From CAZHPA01 sp964533945 (GTDB taxonomy: Bacteria; Bacillota; Clostridia; Lachnospirales; WRBF01): DNA of 12,389 nucleotides. This document shows positions 5,712 through 12,389 of this stretch, piece after piece (within the stretch, counting starts at the first letter, position 1; each line of letters starts with the position of its first letter). Location: assembly GCA_964533945.1 (NCBI GenBank), contig CAZHPA010000051.1, positions 1-12,389 on the forward strand, read 5' to 3'. The notes under the pieces were generated by a model. It did no database searches. It had not been told where the DNA came from and saw only the letters and a program-made list of their open reading frames with translations. The translations under genes were made by a program, and so were the position numbers.

Positions 5712-6707
5712 TTAACGGGCAACAGCTTCAATAATTCCATTCGCTATTTTATCAAGCGGCAAAACTTTTGAAACAGCCCCAATGTCATATGCAACTTTTG
5801 GCATACCATACACAACGCTTGATTCTTTATCTTGCCCTATAGTTTCGGCTCCGGCATTGCGCATTTTTAAAAGCCCCTTTGCCCCATCCGAACCCATGCC
5901 TGTTAAAATTACGCCAACAGCATTACTTTTAACAACATTTGCAACAGATTCAAAAAGCACATCTGCCGCTGGCATAACACAATTTACTTTAGCGCCTTTA
6001 AAGCATTCAACCATTAGCTTAGATTCACGCTTAACAACAGTCATGTGGTAGTCTGCAGGAGCAATTAAAACAACGCCTTTTTGAACATAGTCGTTATTTG
6101 AAGCTTCTTTAATGTTCATTTTGCATACCGAATTTAATCTGTCTGCGAAAAACTTTGTAAATCCTGATGTTATATGCTGAACAATTAGAATTGGAGCAAA
6201 ATCATAAGGGAAAACTTTAAGTATTTTTTCTAAAGCTTCCGTTCCTCCTGTAGATGAACCTATTACAACTATTTTTTGATTTAAGCTAACTATTTTTTGC
6301 GCTTCAAAATAATTTAATTGTGGCGTTTGCTCAATAAACGCAGCTATTCGTTTTAATAACGAATTTGCGTAAGTATAAATAAAAACATTATTTCTTGGTT
6401 TAATTATAAAATCCTTAACATTTTCGCTCATTAAAGGCAATGCCGGTGTTGTTGAACTTGCAGTTAAAATTATTAACAAGCGATATTTTTCAACAAGCAT
6501 TTTTAAATATTGCATACTAAATTGACCCTTATCAACATCTAGTACAATTATATTAGTTTTACCTTTAGTAAGCTGCCTTTCAATACCTAATAAATTTGTA
6601 ACATTTGTAATTTGATTAGTAGTTTGCTTTGCTAGTTCGCCATATATTAATTTATAAAATTCAATATCTGTAGTAACTATTGTAATTATAACTTCGCTAA
6701 CTGCCAT
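5712..6707 (-). CDS. CheB-type protein-glutamate methylesterase with degenerate receiver
   Basis: The C-terminal domain (residues about 145-331 from the ATG at 6707) is a CheB methylesterase. It has VIGSSTGGTEAL with the catalytic serine, IVQHITSGF with the histidine, and LTGMGSDGAKGL with the aspartate, so the triad is complete. CheB removes methyl groups from (or deamidates) receptor glutamates during chemotactic adaptation. The N-terminal 120 residues resemble a response-regulator receiver: a possible phospho-acceptor Asp in IIVLDVDKG, LTAS, and IIKPRN. The usual acidic pair near the N-terminus is missing (ITIVTTDIEF), so phosphorylation control may be lost or altered. Start choice: the frame could begin at TTG 6731 or ATG 6728, but those lack a well-spaced site and the receiver strand begins at MAVSEVIITIV. 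The 6707 site has only a G-rich GGGGTGGGG upstream. No cheR, cheA or receptor gene is nearby. It precedes the ECF genes by 17 nt. Confidence 0.85.
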   Translation of the reverse strand: MAVSEVIITIVTTDIEFYKLIYGELAKQTTNQITNVTNLLGIERQLTKGKTNIIVLDVDKGQFSMQYLKMLVEKYRLLIILTASSTTPALPLMSENVKDFIIKPRNNVFIYTYANSLLKRIAAFIEQTPQLNYFEAQKIVSLNQKIVVIGSSTGGTEALEKILKVFPYDFAPILIVQHITSGFTKFFADRLNSVCKMNIKEASNNDYVQKGVVLIAPADYHMTVVKRESKLMVECFKGAKVNCVMPAADVLFESVANVVKSNAVGVILTGMGSDGAKGLLKMRNAGAETIGQDKESSVVYGMPKVAYDIGAVSKVLPLDKIANGIIEAVAR

Positions 6708-6780
6708 AAAGCCCCACCCCGCTAACATCAAAAAAGCGCAAGCTCCGCCTTAAAAAGTTTTCAAAAGCTTTGAATTATAA

Positions 6781-6807
6781 GACAAGGACTTTTAAAAAGC
6801 CCTTGTC
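6781..6807 (-). terminator. Hairpin at the end of the hydrogenase operon
   Basis: On the minus strand GACAAGGGCTTTT and AAAAGTCCTTGTC pair over 13 positions with one G-T wobble, around a single-base loop. It lies 25 nt after the hydA stop codon. Downstream there is only a short T-rich stretch (TTATAATT), so it may be a modest terminator or a transcript-end protector. The next gene, cheB, starts about 75 nt further on. Confidence 0.6.
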
Positions 6808-6832
6808 GATATTTTAACATTTTTTGTTGAAA

Positions 6833-8572
6833 TTACAGCATTTTTCTTGCTGTATAATGAGTATGCAAAAGCTCGTGTGCTTTTTCCCCATAAAATTCGC
6901 CTAAATACTCTTTATATAATTTTATGACATCTTCATTTTCGTGTGACTTACGTTTTGGTTTGCCTTCATCTTCACGATAAATTGCTTCGGCACGTTTTTT
7001 AATAATTTCAACATCACCATGATGATATGGTTGACCGCCGCCGCCAACGCATCCGCCTGGGCAAGCCATAATTTCAATAGCATCGTAATGTTTTTCGCCG
7101 GAACGTATTAATTCAAGAAGTGTTCTTGCATTTCCTAAACCATGAGCAACGCCGATTGTAAGTTCCATATCTCCTATATTAACTTTTGCTTCACGAACAC
7201 CGTCAAGCCCTCTAAGTTGCTTAAACTCAACGTTTTCAAGCGTTTCTTTTGTAATCCATTCGTAAGCTGTTCTAAGAGCAGCTTCTATAACGCCGCCTGT
7301 TGTTCCAAAAATAACGCTTGCGCCTGTAGATTCGCCTAATGGATTATCAAATTCGCCGTCTTCTAACGTTTTAAGGTCTAGCCCTGCTTCTTTAGCCATT
7401 GCTGCAAGTTCTCTTGTTGTTAAAACAATATCAACGTTTGCAACGTCATCATTTGCAAGTTCATCTCTTGCTGCTTCATACTTTTTAGCAACGCAAGGCA
7501 TAATTGAAACAACAACTACGTCTTTTGGGTCAATTCCTGCTTTTTCAGCATAATACGATTTTAATACAGCGCCCATCATTTCATGTGGAGATTTGCATGA
7601 CGAAGGAATGTCTAAAAGGTCTGGGAATTGATGCTCAAAAAATTTAACCCACGCCGGGCAGCAGCTTGTTAAAATTGGAAGTCTTCCGCCATGTTCAATT
7701 CTATGAACAATTTCAGAAGCTTCTTCAATAATTGTTAAGTCTGCTGCAAAGTCTGTATCAAAAACTTTATCAAACCCTAATTTACGTAAAAGTGTAACCA
7801 TTTTACCTGTAACAATTGTTCCCGGTTCGTAGCCAAAAAGTTCGCCTAAAGCAACACGAATTGCAGGAGCAGTTTGAACAACAACATGTTTTTTAGAGTC
7901 GTTTAAAACTTCCCATGTTCTTGATATGTTGCAAATTTCAGTTAAAGCTGCAGTTGGGCAAACAGCAACGCATTGTCCGCAAAATGTACACATTGTGTCA
8001 GTCATTGGGAGAGAAAATGCCGGTTGAACAACTGTATCGAACCCACGCCCAATAGCTGAAAGTATGCCGCAAGTTTGAACTTGGTTACACATAGTTTCAC
8101 AACGGCGGCATAAAATACATTTATCTGGGTTTCTATAAATAGCTTTGCTTGAAGCGTCCTTTTTATATGTTGATTGTTCGCCTTTATATTTTAAATCGCC
8201 TCTAATTCCTAAATGAGCTGCAAGTGTTTGCAAATCGCATGAAAGATTTTTTTCGCAAGTTAGGCAACTAAAAGGATGGTCTGAAAGTAAAAGTTCAACC
8301 ATTGTTCTTCTTGCTAAAACTGCTGTTGGCGTATTAGTTCTAACAACCATACCCTCAAAGCAAACGGTTGCACAAGAAGGTACTAAATTGTTTCTTCCTT
8401 CAACTTGAACCAAACAAACTCTACAGCTTGCAACTTGATTAACTGCTTTTATGTCGTGCAAATCAAGATGACATAGCGTTGGTATTTGAATGTTTAGCTG
8501 TCTTGCTGCTTCTAATACTGTTGTTCCTTTTGGAACGGTTGTTTTTATATCATTTATTGTAATGTTAACCAC
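6833..8572 (-). CDS. hydA: [FeFe]-hydrogenase catalytic subunit (HydA/HndD type)
   Basis: This 579-residue subunit carries the H-cluster, which reduces protons to H2 or oxidises H2. Domains in order are: a plant-type [2Fe-2S] domain (Cys34, 50, 53, 67); a His-Cys3 [4Fe-4S] segment (His99, Cys103, 106, 112); two [4Fe-4S] motifs (Cys152, 155, 158, 162 or nearby 168, and Cys195, 198, 201, 205); then the H-cluster domain. All three H-cluster signatures are present: TSCCPAW (302-308, L1), MPCVAKKYE (358-366, L2) and MACPGGCVGGGGQP (502-515, L3). A short C-terminal helical tail acts as the fused small subunit. Length fits the roughly 580 of NAD(P)-linked group A hydrogenases. The start is GTG 8572, with AAGGAG at 8584-8589. 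It lies 24 nt after hydB and is the last gene of the operon. The maturases HydE, HydF and HydG are not in the window. Confidence 0.97.
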   Translation of the reverse strand: MVNITINDIKTTVPKGTTVLEAARQLNIQIPTLCHLDLHDIKAVNQVASCRVCLVQVEGRNNLVPSCATVCFEGMVVRTNTPTAVLARRTMVELLLSDHPFSCLTCEKNLSCDLQTLAAHLGIRGDLKYKGEQSTYKKDASSKAIYRNPDKCILCRRCETMCNQVQTCGILSAIGRGFDTVVQPAFSLPMTDTMCTFCGQCVAVCPTAALTEICNISRTWEVLNDSKKHVVVQTAPAIRVALGELFGYEPGTIVTGKMVTLLRKLGFDKVFDTDFAADLTIIEEASEIVHRIEHGGRLPILTSCCPAWVKFFEHQFPDLLDIPSSCKSPHEMMGAVLKSYYAEKAGIDPKDVVVVSIMPCVAKKYEAARDELANDDVANVDIVLTTRELAAMAKEAGLDLKTLEDGEFDNPLGESTGASVIFGTTGGVIEAALRTAYEWITKETLENVEFKQLRGLDGVREAKVNIGDMELTIGVAHGLGNARTLLELIRSGEKHYDAIEIMACPGGCVGGGGQPYHHGDVEIIKKRAEAIYREDEGKPKRKSHENEDVIKLYKEYLGEFYGEKAHELLHTHYTARKML

Positions 8573-8596
8573 TTTATTTTCAACTCCTTCTCTAAG

Positions 8597-10387
8597 TTAT
8601 CTAACTATTGCGCTAAACTTGCATTTTTCAACACAAGCGCCGCATTGAATACAAGCTTCTTTATCTATAACGTAAGGCGATTTAACTTTTCCCGAAATAG
8701 CGCTAACAGGGCAAACTTTTGTACAAAGACTGCAGCCCTTGCATTTTTCAGGAACTATTTTATATGTTAACAACGCTTTACAAACGCCTGCCGGGCAGCG
8801 TTTATCTGTAACGTGTGCCATATATTCGTCTTTGAAATATCTAAGCGTTGATAAAACAGGGTTTGGCGCTGTTTGACCTAAGCCGCAAAGAGAAGAAAGC
8901 TTAATTAAATGACTTAATTGTTCAAGAGTTTCAATGTCTTCAACAGTGCCTTTGCCTTCTGTAATTTTCGTTAAAATTTCAAAAAGACGCTTTGTTCCAA
9001 CACGACAAGCTGTACATTTTCCGCAAGATTCGTCAACTGTAAATTCAAGGAAAAACCTTGCAATGTCAACCATACAAGTAGTTTCGTCCATAATAATTAA
9101 GCCGCCGGAACCCATCATAGAGCCAACGCTTATAAGTGAATCGTAGTCTATAGAAATATCTATTAATTCTGCAGGTAAACAACCGCCGGAAGGTCCCCCT
9201 GTTTGTGCTGCTTTAAATTTACGTCCGTCTGGGCAGCCGCCGCCTATTTCATAAACTATTTCTTTAAGAGTTGTACCCATTGGTATTTCAATTAAGCCTG
9301 TGTTTGTTATTTTTCCGCCCAATGCAAAAACTTTTGTTCCACGGCTTTTTTCTGTTCCGATTGAAGCAAACCAATCTGCACCTTTATTAATTATAACAGG
9401 AATGTTTGCATATGTTTCAACGTTGTTTATAACGCTTGAATGACCCCATAAGCCTTTTTCTGAAGGGAATGGAGGTTTTGTTTTAGGCTCGCCACGGTTG
9501 CCTTCTATTGAAGACATTAAAGCTGTTTCTTCACCGCAAACAAATGCGCCTGCACCAAGCCTTATTTCTAAATCGAACGAGAAATCTGTTCCAAAAATGT
9601 TTTTGCCTAAAAGCCCGTATTCTCTTGCTTTTTTAATTGCAACATCAAGACGTTCAACGGCAATTGGGTATTCTGCACGAATATAAACATAACCCATATC
9701 CGAACCAACAGCATATGCAGCTATTGCCATAGCTTCAATAACAGAATGAGGGTCGCCTTCTAATATACTTCTATCCATAAATGCGCCCGGGTCGCCTTCG
9801 TCTGCATTACAAATAACATATTTTTGGCTATCTTGAACTTTAGATGTTATATCCCATTTCAAACCTGTTGGGAAACCGCCGCCTCCGCGTCCGCGTAAGC
9901 CAGATTTTTTAATTTCATCAATTAGTTGTTCTCTTGTCATTTCGGTTAAAACTTTTCCAAGCGCCTGATAGCCGTCCATGGCTATGTATTCATCTATATC
10001 TTCAGGATTTATAAGCCCGCAGTTTCTAAGAGCAACTCTAAGTTGTTTTTTATAAAATCCTGTTTCATTTATAGAAGAAACGCCGCTTTCGGAAATTGTT
10101 TCTTTGTGTAGAAGTCTTTGAACTAAACGTCCTTTTAAAAGATGTTCGTTTACTATTTCGGGTACATCTTCAACGGAAACTTTATTATAGAATGCGCCTT
10201 CAGGATAAACTATAATGATAGGCCCAACTTCGCAAAGACCAAAACAACCTGTTCTAACAACTTTAACTTCATTTTCCAAGCCTTTTTCGGCTAATTGTTC
10301 GTTCATTAGTGCAATGATTTTTTCGGCATTGGAAGAAGTACAGCCTGTCCCTCCGCAAACCATAACGTGGCTTCTGTAGTTAGCCAT
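8597..10387 (-). CDS. hydB: NAD(H)-binding hydrogenase subunit HydB (NuoF/HndC-like)
   Basis: This 596-residue flavoprotein subunit oxidises or reduces NAD(H) and, in HydABC-type enzymes, is the site proposed for electron bifurcation with ferredoxin. From the ATG it has: a thioredoxin-like [2Fe-2S] domain (Cys11, 16, 48, 52; CGGTGC and CFGLC); a NuoF core with the FMN/NADH glycine-rich motif GLRGRGGGGFPTG (about 164-176) and NADEGDPGAF; an SLBB-type segment; the ESCGKCTACR [4Fe-4S] site with a further Cys near 501; and a C-terminal two-cluster ferredoxin domain (Cys549, 552, 555, 559 and Cys579, 582, 585, 589). This is the full HydB layout. The ATG at 10387 has a perfect AAGGAGG (10396-10402) at 8 nt. 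The in-frame TTG at 10393 is too close to that site. It sits between hydC and hydA in one operon. Confidence 0.97.
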   Translation of the reverse strand: MANYRSHVMVCGGTGCTSSNAEKIIALMNEQLAEKGLENEVKVVRTGCFGLCEVGPIIIVYPEGAFYNKVSVEDVPEIVNEHLLKGRLVQRLLHKETISESGVSSINETGFYKKQLRVALRNCGLINPEDIDEYIAMDGYQALGKVLTEMTREQLIDEIKKSGLRGRGGGGFPTGLKWDITSKVQDSQKYVICNADEGDPGAFMDRSILEGDPHSVIEAMAIAAYAVGSDMGYVYIRAEYPIAVERLDVAIKKAREYGLLGKNIFGTDFSFDLEIRLGAGAFVCGEETALMSSIEGNRGEPKTKPPFPSEKGLWGHSSVINNVETYANIPVIINKGADWFASIGTEKSRGTKVFALGGKITNTGLIEIPMGTTLKEIVYEIGGGCPDGRKFKAAQTGGPSGGCLPAELIDISIDYDSLISVGSMMGSGGLIIMDETTCMVDIARFFLEFTVDESCGKCTACRVGTKRLFEILTKITEGKGTVEDIETLEQLSHLIKLSSLCGLGQTAPNPVLSTLRYFKDEYMAHVTDKRCPAGVCKALLTYKIVPEKCKGCSLCTKVCPVSAISGKVKSPYVIDKEACIQCGACVEKCKFSAIVR

Positions 10388-10410
10388 TAGCAATACCTCC
10401 TTAAATAATA

Positions 10411-10881
10411 TTAGTTATTATATTTACTTAACATAGGCTCGACATCATCAAGCGTTAATCTTCCATGCACATCTTCGTTAATTGTTAATATAGGAGCTAG
10501 ACCACAAGCACCAATACAACGTGTTGCCGCAAGAGAAAACTTGCCATCTTTTGAAGTTTCGCCAACTTTAACGCCTGTTAGTTCTTCAATCTTTTCAATA
10601 ATTTTATTAGCACCTTTAACATAACAAGCTGTGCCTAAGCAAACGTTAATTTGATATTTGCCTTTCTTTTCTAAGAAAAATTGAGTATAGAACGTAACAA
10701 CGCCATAGATATTTGCCAACGGAATGTTCATTTCTTCTGCAATCATGGTCTGAACTTCCATTGGAAGGTATCCGTATATAGCTTGTGCGTTTTGCAAAAC
10801 GGGAATTAACGCACCTTTATGGTTTTTGTTTTCTTCAATAACTTTTAGCAACTGTTCTTTTTGCTCTGGTGTTCCAAACAT
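10411..10881 (-). CDS. hydC: Hydrogenase [2Fe-2S] subunit HydC (NuoE/HndA-like)
   Basis: This 156-residue protein of the NuoE/24-kDa family transfers electrons inside the NAD-linked hydrogenase. An N-terminal helical part (residues 5-55, with ALIPVLQNAQAIYGYLP) leads into the thioredoxin-like domain. That domain binds one [2Fe-2S] cluster through Cys81, Cys86, Cys122 and Cys126 (CLGTAC and CIGAC). Length is normal for the family (about 155-165). The ATG at 10881 follows a strong AAGGAGGAG. It is the first gene of hydC-hydB-hydA, 23 nt before hydB, and is transcribed from the extended -10 promoter just upstream. Together the three subunits match cytoplasmic trimeric hydrogenases such as those of Thermotoga, Acetobacterium or Moorella. 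Bifurcating versus simple NADH-dependent activity cannot be told from sequence. Confidence 0.96.
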   Translation of the reverse strand: MFGTPEQKEQLLKVIEENKNHKGALIPVLQNAQAIYGYLPMEVQTMIAEEMNIPLANIYGVVTFYTQFFLEKKGKYQINVCLGTACYVKGANKIIEKIEELTGVKVGETSKDGKFSLAATRCIGACGLAPILTINEDVHGRLTLDDVEPMLSKYNN

Positions 10882-10934
10882 TTATTACTCCTCCTTAATT
10901 TCATTAATAACTGCTTGCACTTTTTACGTATATT

Positions 10935-10957
10935 AATATAACACATAATGTTATTTT
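10935..10957. promoter_or_regulatory. Inverted repeat overlapping the hyd promoter (candidate operator)
   Basis: On the minus strand AAAATAACA, 5 nt (TTATG), TGTTATATT form an inverted repeat with one mismatch in nine (inner six pairs perfect). It fills the promoter spacer and covers the -10. A repressor bound here would block RNA polymerase. The half-sites face the opposite way to the Rex consensus (TTGTTAA-N4-TTAACAA), so no family is assigned. Confidence 0.4.
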
Positions 10958-10963
10958 AAGCAA
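10935..10963 (-). promoter_or_regulatory. SigA-type promoter of the hydCBA operon
   Basis: The minus strand has TTGCTT (10958-10963), a 17-nt spacer, and TATATT (10935-10940) preceded by TGT, an extended -10. It lies about 54 nt upstream of the hydC start. Spacing and position are ideal for the vegetative sigma factor. Confidence 0.75.
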
Positions 10964-10994
10964 AGGGAATTTTTTTACCTTGCCTTATATTGCC

Positions 10995-11702
10995 TTATCT
11001 AATAGAAACAGCCAAAGTCATTGTGTATATATTTTTAGCTTTAGCTTCTATTAATGTTCTCGACAATTCGTTTAGTGTTGAACCTGTTGTATATATATCG
11101 TCAACGATTAAAAAGCTTTTGTTTTCGGTTAAGTTAGGATTAACAACTTTAAAAGCTTGCCATACATTGTCTTTGCGTTCATTTGGTTTTAAAGTGCTTT
11201 GTTTATCTGTATTTTTAGTTCTAATAGCAAAATTTAAAGCTAATTTAATATTAAAAATCTTTGAAGCTTGCCTTGCCAAAATTTCGGATTGGTCGAAACC
11301 TCTTTTATTTTTCCTTGCCTTATGCATAGGAGCTGGCATAATATAATCAATTTCACTTAAGATGCTAAGCCCTAAAAATTTATTTGCCATTAAAATTCCA
11401 AGTTTGGCGGCATATTCGGGGTGATTTGAATATTTTAACTTGTGGATTATGTTTTTTACTGTATCATCATATAAAAAAGCGGCAAAGTTTTGTTTAAAAT
11501 AAAAAGTGTCATCTTTGCAATCATTGCATAAAGCATTGCCTTTATTTTCATGCCGTCCGCAAATACTGCATGTTGGAGACTCTATATACTTTAAAAGCTT
11601 TATACAATCTAAGCAAACTACATCTTTGCAGCTTATAGGCAGTACTTGAAAACAGAGCAAACATTTATTAGGATACAGCCAATTAATAATGCCATCAAAC
11701 AT
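10995..11702 (-). CDS. comFC: ComF family amidophosphoribosyltransferase-like protein
   Basis: The protein is about 235 residues from the ATG at 11702. It has an N-terminal double zinc ribbon with CxxC pairs (Cys14/17, 30/33, 45/48, 59/62 in this numbering). This is followed by a type I phosphoribosyltransferase fold with PAPMHKARKNKRGFDQSE (about residues 123-140) and the PRPP loop FLIVDDIYTTGST (about 197-209). ComFC is needed for DNA uptake in naturally competent bacteria but is widespread in non-competent clostridia, where its role is unclear. The later ATG is preferred over 11726 because AGGGTG lies about 7 nt before it and 11726 has no site. Its promoter is at 11754-11782. No terminator is seen after the stop, only a direct repeat TTGCCTTA (10980-10987 and 10990-10997). 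The hyd promoter follows within about 30 nt, so read-through into hydCBA is possible. Confidence 0.9.
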   Translation of the reverse strand: MFDGIINWLYPNKCLLCFQVLPISCKDVVCLDCIKLLKYIESPTCSICGRHENKGNALCNDCKDDTFYFKQNFAAFLYDDTVKNIIHKLKYSNHPEYAAKLGILMANKFLGLSILSEIDYIMPAPMHKARKNKRGFDQSEILARQASKIFNIKLALNFAIRTKNTDKQSTLKPNERKDNVWQAFKVVNPNLTENKSFLIVDDIYTTGSTLNELSRTLIEAKAKNIYTMTLAVSIR

Positions 11703-11753
11703 AAATTTCACCCTAAGCTTTTCCATATTATTTTTACTTTAATTTTCAATTTA

Positions 11754-11782
11754 ATTATAGCATTTAGTTTATTTTAGTACAA
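11754..11782 (-). promoter_or_regulatory. SigA-type promoter of comFC
   Basis: The minus strand has TTGTAC (11777-11782), a 17-nt spacer, and TATAAT (11754-11759) preceded by TGC, an extended -10. It lies about 50 nt upstream of the comFC start chosen here. Confidence 0.8.
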
Positions 11783-11799
11783 CCAAAATTTTTTTAAAC

Positions 11800-11828
11800 T
11801 TGCAAATTTTAGTAAAAAGATGTATAAT
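11800..11828 (+). promoter_or_regulatory. SigA-type promoter of the phosphosugar mutase gene
   Basis: TTGCAA (11800-11805), a 17-nt spacer and TATAAT (11823-11828) form a near-consensus promoter 51 nt upstream of the TTG start. It is divergent from the comFC promoter. The two -35 boxes are separated by only 17 bases, so one regulator could affect both. Confidence 0.85.
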
Positions 11829-11878
11829 TAACTAAAACTCTTGCCTAAAAACTGCAGGAATAGAAAGGACGTATAGAT

Positions 11879-12341
11879 TTGAGAGAAAAATATGTTGAGA
11901 TTTACGAAGCATGGCTTAATGATGAATATTTTGACGAAACAACAAAAGGAGAGCTTCTTCAAATTAAAGACGATATTAAAGAAATCGAAGACAGATTTTT
12001 TACTAATTTGGCTTTTGGAACAGGCGGATTAAGGGGTGTAATCGGGGCAGGAACAAACCGTATAAATATATATACCGTTAGAAAAGCAACGCAAGGGCTT
12101 GCAAATTTCATTTTAAAGCATAAAGGAGCTTCAAAAGGCGTTGCAATAGCATACGATTCAAGACGAATGTCTAAGCAATTTGCAACAGAAGCGGCTTTGG
12201 TTTTAAACGGCAACGGCATTAAAACGTATTTATATGAAGATTTAAGAGCAACACCACAACTTTCATTCGCTGTAAGACATTTAAAAGCTATAGCCGGAAT
12301 AGTTATAACAGCAAGCCATAACCCACCCGAATATAATGGAT
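11879..12341 (+). pseudogene. Phosphoglucomutase/phosphomannomutase, interrupted after the catalytic loop
   Basis: The protein starts at TTG 11879, with AAAGGA about 9 nt upstream. It begins MREKYVEIYEAWLND and continues with LAFGTGGLRGVIGAGTNRIN (44-63), AIAYDSRRMS (89-98) and the active-site phosphoserine loop VITASHNPPEYNG (142-154; catalytic Ser146). This matches the N-terminal domain of PgcA-type phospho-alpha-D-hexose mutases of about 570-580 residues, which interconvert glucose-1-phosphate and glucose-6-phosphate for cell-surface glycan and glycogen synthesis. After Gly154 the similarity stops abruptly. The frame reads CATRCIMKSYAA and ends at TAG 12377-12379, where KxYxxDGxQ-like sequence is expected. 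The break coincides with GTGCG at 12342, so the gene is probably split by an inserted intron and may be restored by splicing. The rest lies outside the window. Confidence 0.75.
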
Positions 12342-12389
12342 GTGCGACACGTTGCATAATGAAAAGTTATGCCGCATAGCGAAATAAAT
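12342..12389 (+). mobile_element. Putative 5' end of a group II intron (runs off the window)
   Basis: The sequence after the break in the mutase gene starts with GTGCG, the consensus 5' end of group II introns (GUGYG). It then contains a 6-bp hairpin GCATAA / TTATGC (12353-12371 region) with an A-rich loop, and further short complementary pieces, as at the beginning of intron domain I. Only 48 bases are visible, so the intron-encoded reverse transcriptase, domain V and the 3' boundary cannot be checked. An IS element or an assembly junction would be the alternatives. Confidence 0.5.

Noticed and set aside
6705..6731. Earlier cheB starts at TTG 6731 or ATG 6728
   Set aside because: The only GGAG is 14 nt or more away and the extra residues fall before the first receiver strand. 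The start at 6707 is preferred, though its own ribosome site is unusual.
6735..6755. Possible terminator hairpin just upstream of cheB
   Set aside because: The GC-rich stretch followed by a T-run has only a 3-bp stem, so it was not called.
5782..9686. Several plus-strand ORFs of 60-90 codons opposite cheB, hydA and hydB
   Set aside because: They are antisense shadows of strongly conserved genes with no ribosome sites.
10935..10957. Rex operator at the hyd promoter
   Set aside because: The half-sites read AACA-N5-TGTT, the reverse of the Rex arrangement TGTT...AACA, so the match is not acceptable.

Overview
The window looks like chromosomal DNA of a low-GC, strictly anaerobic, fermentative Firmicute of the class Clostridia. 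The basis is AT-rich DNA with strong AAGGAGG ribosome binding sites, a trimeric NAD-linked [FeFe]-hydrogenase operon, a Firmicute-type ECF vitamin-transporter energising module, a ComF-type protein and a PgcA-type phosphosugar mutase. The species cannot be named from the sequence alone.

Region 1 (about 1-2460, minus strand) is a graveyard of accessory genes. Reading from right to left it holds a small helix-turn-helix protein with a frameshifted tail, a complete TfoX C-terminal-domain protein, a helicase reduced to its two ends, an isochorismatase-family hydrolase without its N-terminal half, a 26-codon gene start, an HXXEE membrane protein, and a metallo-beta-lactamase-fold hydrolase reduced to its two ends. 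By eye this part is richer in GC than the rest. It resembles the remains of an acquired element.

Region 2 (about 2460-3120) is very AT-rich. It holds a perfect 12-bp inverted repeat and, on the plus strand, two tandem paralogous lysine-rich micro-ORFs (25 and 23 codons), each with a strong ribosome binding site, closed by a clear intrinsic terminator.

Region 3 (3124-6707, minus strand) looks like one operon: a CheB-type methylesterase with a degenerate receiver domain, then a single polypeptide fusing EcfA1 and EcfA2, then EcfT. The fused ATPase has no canonical start codon upstream of its first Walker A motif. An AUA codon sits where the start should be.

Region 4 (6781-10963, minus strand) is the hydC-hydB-hydA operon for a cytoplasmic, probably electron-bifurcating hydrogenase that exchanges electrons between NAD(H), ferredoxin and H2. 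It has a good extended -10 promoter overlapped by an inverted repeat, and a hairpin at its end.

Region 5 (10995-12389) has comFC on the minus strand and a phosphoglucomutase/phosphomannomutase gene on the plus strand, with well-formed divergent promoters between them. The mutase reading frame is broken just after its catalytic serine loop, at a GTGCG sequence followed by a hairpin, which looks like the 5' end of a group II intron running off the window.

No tRNA, rRNA or CRISPR array was seen. The points most worth checking are the paired micro-proteins, the EcfA1-EcfA2 fusion with its apparent AUA start and its CheB partner, the repeated pattern of AUU/AUA codons at start positions, the end-preserving gene decay, and the putative intron in the mutase gene.
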